Below, piece after piece: positions 31,601-39,291 of a stretch of 64,000 nucleotides of DNA. The position numbers and the translations under genes were made by a program. The notes beneath the pieces were generated by a model. That model saw nothing but the letters and a program-made list of their open reading frames with translations. It made no database searches and was not told where the DNA came from. How positions within the stretch are numbered: the stretch's first letter is position 1; each line of letters opens with the position of its first letter. This DNA comes from 21-14-0-10-32-9 sp964501945 (lineage in GTDB: Archaea; Nanobdellota; Nanobdellia; Woesearchaeales; 21-14-0-10-32-9): the NCBI GenBank assembly GCA_964501945.1, contig CAZCTY010000001.1, positions 55,355-119,354 of the forward strand, given 5' to 3'.

Positions 31601-33106
31601 CCAACCACCCTCACTAGTATAAAGAGAACAACTCTCAATTAAAGTAGATTCACTATTTGGAACAAACTCAAATAATTGATCTGGGTCTGCACGAGTAATA
31701 AAATTATTATTAGGACTTTCCAATACAACAGCAAAATCGCCAGGCTCAGTATAATTAATAGTAGTCTCAACCTCATTTAAAATCAAACTAAAATAAATAA
31801 ACCTGTTCTGATTACCAGGAGCATTATAAGTAACATCTCCTTCAAGATGAATATAATAAGTACAATAATCAGGCCAATTATCACAATTATCCTCATTAAA
31901 TGATTGACTGCCGGTTTCATCAATATCACTATTAGTCCAAGTAAGAGTTGAAGGCGTAGTAACACTTGATGAACCAACAAGGATTTCATTACCATTACCA
32001 AGAACATCATCATTATCAAAATAACCACTCTGAGAACTACTAGTTATACTAACAGGACCCGCACTATCAAAATCAGCATCAACAACATAAGTTATTTCCT
32101 CTAAGAAAAAAGAAACAGCGTTTTGAGGAACCTGAATAGTATGCTCACAGACAACACTATCACTAAGAGTGCCACCAGAACCTGTAGTGTCAATTACAAA
32201 ACCACAATCAAGATCATCATCGACCTCAACAAATAAAGGATCCTCAGGAGTTAGAGTGAAAGTGTAAACCTCGCCAGGAGTAATATCACGTTTTTTTTGC
32301 AAATCACCAAAACACTCCTGAGTAGAAAAATTATACTCTTTACAAATATACAAAGTAGTACCCTCAGCAACCACGGAAACAGTAGCCTCATCAAAATCAA
32401 CAGTCGTAGGATCAATTGCATAACTTTTAACACTATCTCTGCCACGAATACTTATAGGATGCGTGATATCTTCAATACCAAGCCGAGGAGGAGCAGTATC
32501 ACGCAAGCCCCTAAACAAAATATTTTCAACCGCGTTAATAGGACGATCCAAGGACAAACCACGACCCCTAAAAGTGCCAACCTCTTCGAACCTAACAGGC
32601 CTTTTAACATTCGCATGATTTTCAACAATTAAACCACCAGGATTATTAATAAAAGAATCTTTTGAACCATCAACTTTTAACTCAGATAAAAAATCATCAA
32701 CGTCCTCACCCTCAACAAACTCATCATCAAACTCACGCGTATCAACAACAACCTCACTAATAACAATATCAGCAGTTTTATCAAACAATTTTATAACATA
32801 CCTATCAGGCTCAATCAAATTAAACTTAACAGGAAACTCAGGAACACCAATATAATTATATACTTGAGAACTAGTCTCAACACTCAAAGACAAATAATCA
32901 AAATCATCACCTAAAAGCTCAGGCTCAGTATCAATAAAAATAACATCCTCCCCAGACACAACTTTTTCTCGAGCAATAAGATCTATATCAGAAAACTCAA
33001 AATCAGCAAACCCAGATATAGGGACAAAAAATAAAAAAAGAGTAAGAACTAGGACGAAACTACAAAGTACTCCTAACCACCCTTTCTTCAACATCTTAAA
33101 AAACAC
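25700..33106 (-). CDS. Giant secreted Ig-repeat protein with CARDB and exodomain (2468 aa)
   Basis: The N-terminus (signal peptide, then a region to about residue 310 including an E-C-F-G-D-L Cys pair) is shared with the 2469-aa giant. Roughly fifteen Ig-like repeats follow with the P-P-x-V-x-L-x-S-P opening and two Cys each. CARDB lies at about 2165-2280, and the outer module ends the protein (DFEIRVPATLR, then FYTEIK). The listed start is a GTG at 33106 overlapping the previous stop by one base; ATG 33094 (MLKKGWLG) is an equally good choice. It is the first and largest secreted gene after the ATPase and its partners, so it is the likely main client of the machine. Confidence 0.8.
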   Translation of the reverse strand: MFFKMLKKGWLGVLCSFVLVLTLFLFFVPISGFADFEFSDIDLIAREKVVSGEDVIFIDTEPELLGDDFDYLSLSVETSSQVYNYIGVPEFPVKFNLIEPDRYVIKLFDKTADIVISEVVVDTREFDDEFVEGEDVDDFLSELKVDGSKDSFINNPGGLIVENHANVKRPVRFEEVGTFRGRGLSLDRPINAVENILFRGLRDTAPPRLGIEDITHPISIRGRDSVKSYAIDPTTVDFDEATVSVVAEGTTLYICKEYNFSTQECFGDLQKKRDITPGEVYTFTLTPEDPLFVEVDDDLDCGFVIDTTGSGGTLSDSVVCEHTIQVPQNAVSFFLEEITYVVDADFDSAGPVSITSSSQSGYFDNDDVLGNGNEILVGSSSVTTPSTLTWTNSDIDETGSQSFNEDNCDNWPDYCTYYIHLEGDVTYNAPGNQNRFIYFSLILNEVETTINYTEPGDFAVVLESPNNNFITRADPDQLFEFVPNSESTLIESCSLYTSEGGWSSKNSTSNVVEGSVNSLSASFSDEGSYSWNVLCEDENSDVAWGINNRTIHIDRTPPSISLVSPIDNFVETDSSVVSFAFEVSDDSPISNCSLLVNDSVVNTLYDVPRDEEVIISSVFSNNVFNWNIMCYDVAGNDAVSDTRSLTVDVPPVIYEGLWFETATGDCSTFPCEIGLAQETDGDEDSISGSVSSGQTVTIVEATSPFMSSNGAEISGGSSVDFSTYFSAGDNRLTPSWQLYKRSDSGDNTLICSEESTSASSDNSANIGSCSIPSDIRLESTDSLFYVIRIENDHPNQARSFNHLVDHPESFVDVLGFTQIGSLSAFLNQPNESLSVGQGGSFDLVCDVACEQGSCLDVDVYAQVRSGGSWSDVGTSGVVVLGSEQSNPEFAGDVFNSTVPVTISLEGGTPGVVDVRCLVESKYSSAVSDFEEVIVATTEPPVISLDFPENNSWVNDEPIDFLYTPQTFSTLDYCELYVDGSLEDTDTSPSANSQNSFSVSGLSENSYNWSVTCVDIGGLVGESNVSFFDVDRTPPYELNIFSPQIPEDTLTQSWVNFEWIVRDARSSEMTCNIFVDDVLTESVTSFNDTVSNVTVEGFDIGNYTWRIECEDLAGNVNVSDTFNLSIVDVPPVVELVSPENFTGVNTSPVALEYVPFDGFGLQQCSLFINDTLEETDTGVVPNEVNSFSFNALEEAYSWRVECLDSNDNTGISDTWVFFGDFTPPTIELHSPVNDAYFPDSSVLFSYTGFDNWDPLTCTVNFNDEPLFSSNTTSGVTVSETVSGLPDGFHDWNVMCVDIGGNVNVSETRDFTINESPTINLDSPLIGSHLNDLVINLSYFAFDNDGFDFCELYLNDEFEMSNSSNVSSGELSSFLVPDLDEGLYDWSVLCQDSGMFSNVNVSDTWSFVVDRTPPSLSLLDPLDAQVVETSSYDFRFNVIDEFSSNMSCDVFLDDELVESLIVENNSEVAVEIGGFFTGSYNWSVACSDEAGNINVSDTINFEVLLPPKVTLVSPANNTGSDSQDTEFSFIPSEGSGEFPVCSLILNNDVVDTISDAPLGEVSTFLVENMDDGAYGWNVQCTDTNDMTGSADDSWIYYVDTEPPYEILMFNPLNETVEIFNNVTFSFLARDEVSPEMYCDVILTEYEPVVDTYSLTPDSLLVENNTVHNFSYLLPDGNYSWSVFCSDIAGLYNQSEEFFFEVDAPPNVTLVSPENYSWFNTDSVTLTYLPEDDFGISQCELIINDEVIESTSSVLNKNLNTFELDDLDEGEYNWTVACTDLDNNVFAPEPFSFYVDLLAPEVELHNPLQDELLDESPIVFNWTVTDLLSPVLYCDLNINGEVESENIQVLNGVPYQESVFGLSEDNHTWSVTCRDLAGNVDESETRDFSVFIPPEITLISPDDNLWTNVTNQEFVYRVFDDTGVEQCSLFINDELNQTDTSVLNDAQNSFFVNNMEGIYSWRVECIDTTVLNVLGVSNTRTLNVDLVPPSVSFVTENDTWFNDSPILEFILEDDLANVIDYEVYVNGSLEDSGSGNNGVVTSSELSGLTDGSYEVFVIAEDLAGNVNISETLIINIDTVPPVVNLNYPVNDSEVFSSDVNLSFTATDNIADPLVCDVTLNNDLVREDLSVSNGVEEIVELTGLIGGLYVWNVTCFDFAGNPGVSDTWEFFVPIPDLSVNNTEIYFNETNPREGELINVTATIRNIGEGLAEDFDVEFWANEVDVVGNQIGDTINVDSLGEGSAINVSTSFNVPIGSTEIFAVVNPDQRVVESDYDNNIASRNISVEFWHYALGTTDDSLRVTDASLGLLFDWNVDNSTGSNIYVTDFDSQISWTTLQALGKDVNDNVRMEDFVLLDNALGADEFGDSINNTYTRNGEILSGVTFEIFGQTIEDVPVVNSTTSDNFKTGILWDHSESSQYSGSENVVFITQVNKDQVGYQGGINDFEIRVPATLREYQGPDLERVIFYTEIK

Positions 33107-34161
33107 TATTTCTTTTTAAACAATTTTTTAAAAAAACCTTTTTTCTCCTCCACAGTTTTCTCCTTATCAACACTTTTGTCTTGCTCATCAGGCTTTGATG
33201 CGGAACTATCTTCCTTTGATGCAGAAGTATCATCTTTTGAAGATACAACACTTTCACCACCTACATCTTCAACTTTCAAATTTAACTGCCTAATCGCCGA
33301 ATCTAATTTTGACTTAATCTCTTTTTTTAACAAAGACATATTTTTCTTAACATCCTCATTAGTTGATTTAGAACGCTTATCCATCAAATCAATAATCTTA
33401 GTGGTGTGCTTTTCAAAATCATTAAACTTATTGATAAATTTCAAAAGCTCTTTTTTATCAGTCTTATCTTCCAACTTAACTTTCATTTTATCAAAGTCGC
33501 CCTGAATTTTTTCAAAAGAACGCTTCAAATCCTTAACAGAATCATTGAACTTATCAAACTCAGTAAACTTCTTTTCAACCTCTACATAAATAGTTTCAAC
33601 TTTGTTACTATGCCTATCAATCTCACCCTCAATTTTTTTAATTTGAATAAGCTCATCTTTAATTTCTTCATTGAGCTTAGTAACTTGTTCAATACCCTTA
33701 TAAAAATCCATTTTCTTACGCATCTCTTTAACTTCTTTCATCATATCAGACATTAAAGATTCAGAACTCTCAACGCCAGCTTTAACGCTCTCAATTTTAG
33801 AATCTTGCTTTCTAACTTCAAGCATTAATTTATCAGGCTTCACGCTTTCAACTAAGTCAATCGCCTTAGTTGCAGACGCCTCAATGTTACCAACACTTTT
33901 GTTAGTATCCATAATCATGCCGCGAATCTCACCAATCTCCTCACTAATACGAGAAAAACGCTCATTAGTCGCCTGACGCTGTTCGTTTAAACCCTCAAGC
34001 TGAGCCTTAATTTTAGTAACCTCAACGCCCAACTTCGAATCGCCAAGATCATCTTCCTTTTTATTATTAGCAGCCTCTTTTTCTTCAAGCTCTTGCTGCT
34101 GCGCCTCAATATTTTTTTTAATTAATTCCTCATCACTAACTTTTTTCTTAAACAAACCCAT
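33106..34161 (-). CDS. Cytosolic coiled-coil protein (351 aa)
   Basis: No signal peptide or TM. From about residue 40 to 300 the sequence is continuous heptad-like coiled coil (phrases R-I-S-E-E-I-G-E-I-R-G and V-K-P-D-K-L-M-L-E-V-R-K), and the ends are Lys/Asp/Glu-rich. It recalls a coiled-coil family I believe is common in DPANN archaea, loosely like archaellum FlaC/D/E accessory proteins, but I cannot confirm that. The start ATG has AGAGGATG upstream. It lies between the NDFxxW 330-aa protein and the 2468-aa giant in the operon. Likely a cytosolic scaffold for the ATPase complex; inference from position. Confidence 0.7.
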   Translation of the reverse strand: MGLFKKKVSDEELIKKNIEAQQQELEEKEAANNKKEDDLGDSKLGVEVTKIKAQLEGLNEQRQATNERFSRISEEIGEIRGMIMDTNKSVGNIEASATKAIDLVESVKPDKLMLEVRKQDSKIESVKAGVESSESLMSDMMKEVKEMRKKMDFYKGIEQVTKLNEEIKDELIQIKKIEGEIDRHSNKVETIYVEVEKKFTEFDKFNDSVKDLKRSFEKIQGDFDKMKVKLEDKTDKKELLKFINKFNDFEKHTTKIIDLMDKRSKSTNEDVKKNMSLLKKEIKSKLDSAIRQLNLKVEDVGGESVVSSKDDTSASKEDSSASKPDEQDKSVDKEKTVEEKKGFFKKLFKKK

Positions 34162-34172
34162 ACTTCATCCTC

Positions 34173-35165
34173 TCAATTTTTTAATTTATTTTTTTTAATG
34201 ACATCTCCATTAACATTAGCCTTTTCCAAAACTTCTTTTTTTATGTCAAGCTCAACAAATTGCTCAGCACTAGCAATTTCCTCCTCAACCTCGTCTAACA
34301 AGTTTTTAACTTTGTCTCTTGCCTCAAAAGAATTATCAACTTCTAAGAAATGAATCTTAGGCTTAATCAATTTAAGCTTCATAAAAGGAATAAGCATATC
34401 AATACCTCTCCTCCTTTTCGCAGATATCAAAGAATAAAGAGATTCATACCTCTCATTAATATCAGAAACATTAGCCTTTAAAACTTCCTCGTTTAAATAA
34501 GTATTTTGCTTCATTTTCTTTGTTTTTTCTAAAAGTTGCTCACTACGCTCAGATAATGAAGCAGGAGCTGAGGTCTCAAAATCTTTTTCAGTAGAGGAGT
34601 CTTTATTCAAACTATCATTTGTTGAAGAAGGCTGTTCTATTTTTTCAGAAACATTATTAGAAGCATCACTGTCATTAGAATTTTCGACATCTTCCTTTTT
34701 AGTTTTATTTACATCAACTTCTGTTTTATTCTCTGAATTATTTTCATCAAGAGAAGCCACATCATTTGATATATTTTCATCAGATTCTTTTTTATTTCTT
34801 TTAAACAGATTCTTTAGATAATTTTTTTCTTTTTTTCTTTTATTTTCATGAGGCTTACTAATATCAGTTTTATTTTTTTTTCTAAAACTAATCTTTTTTT
34901 TCTTTTTCTTTCCATTCAAATGCTCATTAAGAATACTTAATAAATCCTCAGGAGAACTTTTTTTCGAAAAAGAGTTAGCCAAATCTTCTTTTCCAAAAAA
35001 GCCTCTAACCCAATTCGCATAATCATTATTAGTGTCAGTAACATGTCTTTGAAAATTATGAAGATTAATTCCCTTAACATTTTTTTCTAATTCTTCTTTC
35101 AATTCGCTTAAATCTCTGAGAACTTCACCATTACTAAAATAAAAATATTTATCTGGACTAACCAT
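34173..35165 (-). CDS. Cytosolic partner with N-terminal NDFxxW module (330 aa)
   Basis: Residues 1-85 hold the NDFxxW module (R-H-V-T-D-T-N-N-D-Y-A-N-W-V), followed by a strongly basic stretch, a long Ser/Asn/Lys/Glu-rich linker (120-220) and a helical C-terminal part (225-330). No export signal. Its ATG overlaps the stop of the ATPase gene by 8 bp, so the two are translationally linked. The 307-aa protein at 6996-7919 has the same parts with the module at the other end. I infer a peripheral partner of the ATPase tail; no named function is recognised. Confidence 0.7.
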   Translation of the reverse strand: MVSPDKYFYFSNGEVLRDLSELKEELEKNVKGINLHNFQRHVTDTNNDYANWVRGFFGKEDLANSFSKKSSPEDLLSILNEHLNGKKKKKKISFRKKNKTDISKPHENKRKKEKNYLKNLFKRNKKESDENISNDVASLDENNSENKTEVDVNKTKKEDVENSNDSDASNNVSEKIEQPSSTNDSLNKDSSTEKDFETSAPASLSERSEQLLEKTKKMKQNTYLNEEVLKANVSDINERYESLYSLISAKRRRGIDMLIPFMKLKLIKPKIHFLEVDNSFEARDKVKNLLDEVEEEIASAEQFVELDIKKEVLEKANVNGDVIKKNKLKN

Positions 35166-38100
35166 TTCTAAGCACCTCTTTTATAGCTGCCCTATCTTTC
35201 GCATGACGAATTTTCTCAGCTAATTCTTTTTCATCAAACACGTGCTCTACCCAATTTGCAAAGTCGTTTTTCTCAGAAGTTACGTGCTTATAAAAAATAT
35301 CGTCAGAAATTTTATCTAATAAATTATAAAGATCTTTTATACTATGCAATTTTAATCCAGTCTCAAGCAAGAATGTTTTATCATCAGGCGCAATTTTTTC
35401 AAAAGCAGAGGAAACCTTAGAAGAAGTTTCATCATCGAATTGCTCTTCTTCATCCTCTTCTTGATTCTTTTTTTCAACAGATTCATCAGATGAAGCAGCA
35501 GATTCTTTTTTAATAACGTCTTCGCTATCACTGCTTTCTTTTTTTACAGGATCTTCTTTTTCATTGCTTTCATTTTTTTCGTTTTCTTGTTCTTTGTTTT
35601 CTGCTTCAGCGTTTCCTTGTGTTTCTTTTTCAGCGCTTTCTTGTTTGTTTTCGTCGGTTGCTTCTTGTTTGTTTTCTTGTGTTTCTTTTTCGGTGTTTTC
35701 TGGTTCGTTTTCGTCGGTTTCTTTTTCTTGTTTGTCGTCATTATCGTCTTTTTTGTTTTTTGTTTCAGCACTTTCTTGTGTTTCTTTTTCTTTTTCAGTG
35801 TTTTCTGGTTCGTTTTCGTCGGTTTCTTCTTTTTTGTCTTCAGACTCTTTTTTTTCTAAAGGAGGCAGTTTTTCACCCTTGCCACGCTTATCAAGCAAAT
35901 CAAGAATTTCTTTTCTATCCTTAGTATTAGCTAAATGCTCGCCTAATTCAATGTCGCCGACAGCGTTTTTAAACCAATCAGCGAAATCATTCTTTTTATC
36001 ATTAACATGAAATTCAAAATCAGAGTCTTTCATGGCTTCAATTTCAGAATACAAACTACTAGGAGTTACAACTAACATGTCATTGTTAAGCTTTAAGATT
36101 TTATCAGGAGGAACATCTTTTTTAAATTTCTCAGAAGGACTCTCTTCTTTAGAATCTCCACCACTTTCTTCTTTTTTATTTTCTTTATCAAACTTATCAC
36201 GCTCACTTTGCGCCTTTTTCAAATCTTTTTCCAACTCTTCTTTAGAAACCATTTTAGGCTTTAGAATCTTAGGTTCTTTACCAATCTTATCCCACAATTT
36301 CTTTAACCTAGGTTCAAGACCCTCAATGTAAATTTTAACCATGTTAAAATTACCAGCCTTGACTTTATCAAGTGCTAATTTAAGCTCTAACTTTAAATCA
36401 AAAACATCCTGACCTTCCTCTTCTAATTGTTCCATTTCATAAGTCATCTGATCAATTTTTTTGTTATACTCATTATACTGAGAAATTTCATCATCACTCA
36501 AACGAGCAACAGAGTGCAAGATAGGCCTGAAAGTAGTAAAATAAGGCCGACCTCTATTGTAAGCAGAGTTTTGAACCATACCAGTACCAATACTTGCCTT
36601 AACTAAGCTTTGAAGAACATCCGCGCCATACTTAGTTTTAATACGATCAAGATCTCCCTCGTCCCTAGTTCTCATCTGAATTTCTGTGTTAATGTTAGCT
36701 TTAATTTGACCAACGAAATCCGCGAGTACCTGAGATATAAGCATAACACCAATACCCCACTTCCTAAACTCACGACAAGCACGCTCAATTTGCAAGAAAC
36801 CCTCACCACTACCACCAAACTTAGGCAACAACCTGTGAACCTCATCGTAAACCAAACAAAGCCTTAAAGGCTCAGACTCATCAAAATTAGCATGAAACAC
36901 CTCTCGCACAGTGTTTGCTACGAAGATATCAATATCTTTAGGATCAAGCTTGTGAACCGCAAATACCTGAATCTCACCCGGCTTCATATATTTACGAATA
37001 TCAATTAACTCACGAGCATTATCAATTTGACGAATGTTACCAACAAAAGGACGCGCATCTTTAGGCTTCATACCAAAACTCGGATACAAACCCATCAAAC
37101 CTTTATTTGTAAGCTTACGAAGCATACCAGTCCATTGAGCAGTAGGATCAAAAACAATAACAGCAACATCCTTCATTAACATTTCTTCAATAATAACTTG
37201 AGCGGAAAAACTCTTACCACCACCAGTACTACCAGCTACGATTGTGTGAGTTTTAAAATTTTCAAGATTCATATAAGACTTCTTTTCAGTCTCAGCAATC
37301 TTACCAACAAAAGCACTACGAGGCCCAGGCTTAGGCAACTCAGAATATTCAACTTTTAAATGATACTTCTTTTTAGCCTCCATCCTTTTCTTAAAAACTA
37401 TTATTCCAATAATAATACCAAAGAGCAACAAACTTCCAAGAATAGCATGCCAAACCCGCACACCCCAAAACAAAGTATATTGGTGAAATGGCAAACTAAC
37501 AGTGAAAACATGACTCGAACTAGAACTCAAATCTAAATAATTCGCAGTTACACGAATAACATACTCACCAGGAGGTAAATTATTAGGCAACTCAACGTTT
37601 CTAAGCAAAGAAACAGTAGTCTTCAAGAAAACATTCGCAGACTGAGTCCAAATAGTTTCCTCACCAGAAATATCTTGAATGCTAAAGAGAACATTAACAG
37701 GATACTCCCTATCAGATAACATATTAGTAAGATCAGTTCTAAACGTGAACCTAGAACCAGAATAAATAGTTCTATCAGACATACTAATACCAATAAGAAG
37801 AGCCTGAATAGGAATTTTATCTTTATCAAGAATTTCAATCTCAACAGGAATATTCGCATCAATATCCCCAGTTATATTAATAGTACCATTATAAATACCA
37901 GGAGTTTGATTACCAAAGAAAGTTAAAGTAACGCGACCATCACCCCTTGCACCAATAGAAATACTGTCCCTATCAATATTAGTAATATTTTTAAAATCAC
38001 CAACTAAGTCAAAATTAACCTGCATGGTGCCATCTCTAAAACTTTGAATAACAACAGTTTCTTGAGCAAACTCTCCCTCACGAATACGCTTAGTTATACG

Positions 38101-39291
38101 ATTAAAAGGAATCCAAAATTCCTGCCCCTCAATTTCAGCAGGACGCTCAATTTGAAAAGGAACCTCACCAGGACCAACATCTTCCCCAAAATCAGGGCCT
38201 ATATCAGGATGCATATCAACAAAATCAACAGGAGGCGCATCTATCTCAAGCATTATATTATGCTCAGTTTCTTCATTTAATGTAACGTTTATATCACTCT
38301 CATAAGTAGAGTAACCTTCCAAAATAGCAATTATCTTTGACGGGCCCGCCCTAGTAGTCAAGTTATAAAAACCTTGACCATCAGTTACAGTAGAATAACC
38401 TGCAACAGTTATCAAAACATCTTCCAAAGGATTACCAGATAAATCAGTCACAGAACCATAAACAATACCTTGCTCCTCAGGCTCATCATCCCCTCCGACA
38501 CAGACATTGAAAGGATCAATAAAAACATGATACGTAGTGGTTGAATTGTCTATAATAGGTAACAAGAATTGATAATTATAAAAACGATTATTAAAACCTC
38601 TCGAAAGAGCCTCATTTAACTCAGCGACATAAACATAATTATCGTTTTCATCTTTTAAAATACCAGTATTAAACATACCCTCAGGTGTATCGGTGCCAAC
38701 ATTAGTTTTAACAGCAGGAATATTACTAATCGTTCGCTCCCCAAGAGTTATACTCATAGTTTCAGTAAAAGTCTTAGTAGCAGAATCATAATAAGACGCA
38801 TCAATACCGATGAGCGCATCAATTTCTTCAGGTGATGCAGGAGTTAGAGAGTTAATAGACACCTCGGCTTCAGGAACATAACTTGCAAATAACAAATTAA
38901 CCTTATCAGGCTCAACACAATCAAAAAACATATTCGCCTCATTAGTGCTACCTTGCTCAATATCAAACATCCACGGCTGTTCTTGACCCACACCGAAAGC
39001 AGCACCATACAAACCAGCCCAATTAAAAGCAGGCTTTTTATACAATAACTCCATTTGATAAATAGTCCCGCCAATACCTTCATGATACGCAACATAACCA
39101 GTATAAATAGTAGTAGACGCGAGCAAAATAATACTCAAAACAAATAAAGAAATTAATAATATGTCGCTAAAAGATTTACGCTTATTCTTTTTAGGAACTG
39201 AACGATTATTAATAGCATCATCAATACTAATATCTTTTTCCTCAAACAATTTATTTACAAAATTCCTCAAATTCCACTTCTTCTTACTCAT
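35158..39291 (-). CDS. Membrane HerA/FtsK-like ATPase with exodomain and two NDFxxW modules (1377 aa)
   Basis: Layout: cytosolic N-tail; TM1 (about 41-65); extracellular outer module (70-270; G-G-T-I, W-A-G-L-Y-G, D-S-A-T-K-T-F, YNYQFLLP); carboxypeptidase-regulatory sandwich (272-350); Ig-like stalk (350-610); TM2 (615-640); HerA-type ATPase (660-900) with Walker A G-S-T-G-G-G-K693-S, Walker B L-V-Y-D816-E817 and an Arg-rich M-R-T-R-D-E motif; NDFxxW module 1 (1062-1135), a repetitive acidic linker, and module 2 (1300-1377). HerA-family ATPases are hexameric motors that pump DNA or, in VirB4-like forms, power secretion. The ectodomain, and the absence of a NurA partner, argue for surface work rather than DNA repair. 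Overlaps both neighbours (4 and 8 bp). Confidence 0.8.
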   Translation of the reverse strand: MSKKKWNLRNFVNKLFEEKDISIDDAINNRSVPKKNKRKSFSDILLISLFVLSIILLASTTIYTGYVAYHEGIGGTIYQMELLYKKPAFNWAGLYGAAFGVGQEQPWMFDIEQGSTNEANMFFDCVEPDKVNLLFASYVPEAEVSINSLTPASPEEIDALIGIDASYYDSATKTFTETMSITLGERTISNIPAVKTNVGTDTPEGMFNTGILKDENDNYVYVAELNEALSRGFNNRFYNYQFLLPIIDNSTTTYHVFIDPFNVCVGGDDEPEEQGIVYGSVTDLSGNPLEDVLITVAGYSTVTDGQGFYNLTTRAGPSKIIAILEGYSTYESDINVTLNEETEHNIMLEIDAPPVDFVDMHPDIGPDFGEDVGPGEVPFQIERPAEIEGQEFWIPFNRITKRIREGEFAQETVVIQSFRDGTMQVNFDLVGDFKNITNIDRDSISIGARGDGRVTLTFFGNQTPGIYNGTINITGDIDANIPVEIEILDKDKIPIQALLIGISMSDRTIYSGSRFTFRTDLTNMLSDREYPVNVLFSIQDISGEETIWTQSANVFLKTTVSLLRNVELPNNLPPGEYVIRVTANYLDLSSSSSHVFTVSLPFHQYTLFWGVRVWHAILGSLLLFGIIIGIIVFKKRMEAKKKYHLKVEYSELPKPGPRSAFVGKIAETEKKSYMNLENFKTHTIVAGSTGGGKSFSAQVIIEEMLMKDVAVIVFDPTAQWTGMLRKLTNKGLMGLYPSFGMKPKDARPFVGNIRQIDNARELIDIRKYMKPGEIQVFAVHKLDPKDIDIFVANTVREVFHANFDESEPLRLCLVYDEVHRLLPKFGGSGEGFLQIERACREFRKWGIGVMLISQVLADFVGQIKANINTEIQMRTRDEGDLDRIKTKYGADVLQSLVKASIGTGMVQNSAYNRGRPYFTTFRPILHSVARLSDDEISQYNEYNKKIDQMTYEMEQLEEEGQDVFDLKLELKLALDKVKAGNFNMVKIYIEGLEPRLKKLWDKIGKEPKILKPKMVSKEELEKDLKKAQSERDKFDKENKKEESGGDSKEESPSEKFKKDVPPDKILKLNNDMLVVTPSSLYSEIEAMKDSDFEFHVNDKKNDFADWFKNAVGDIELGEHLANTKDRKEILDLLDKRGKGEKLPPLEKKESEDKKEETDENEPENTEKEKETQESAETKNKKDDNDDKQEKETDENEPENTEKETQENKQEATDENKQESAEKETQGNAEAENKEQENEKNESNEKEDPVKKESSDSEDVIKKESAASSDESVEKKNQEEDEEEQFDDETSSKVSSAFEKIAPDDKTFLLETGLKLHSIKDLYNLLDKISDDIFYKHVTSEKNDFANWVEHVFDEKELAEKIRHAKDRAAIKEVLRNG
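35619..35828 (-). repeat. Minisatellite-like coding repeat in ATPase linker
   Basis: Three related units (35619-35662, 35679-35722, 35779-35828) encode E-T-D-E-N-E-P-E-N-T-E-K-E-type peptide repeats; two contain an identical stretch longer than 25 nt. They lie between the two NDFxxW modules and could change linker length by slippage without shifting frame if whole codons are gained or lost. Confidence 0.6.

Noticed and set aside
9023..33106. CRISPR or DNA-level tandem repeat in the giant genes
   Set aside because: Periodicity is at protein level (Ig domains of roughly 90-105 residues); the DNA units are diverged and coding.
35158..39291. A DNA-repair HerA of the HerA-NurA pair
   Set aside because: The protein has two TM segments, a large ectodomain and hub modules, and no nurA gene is nearby.
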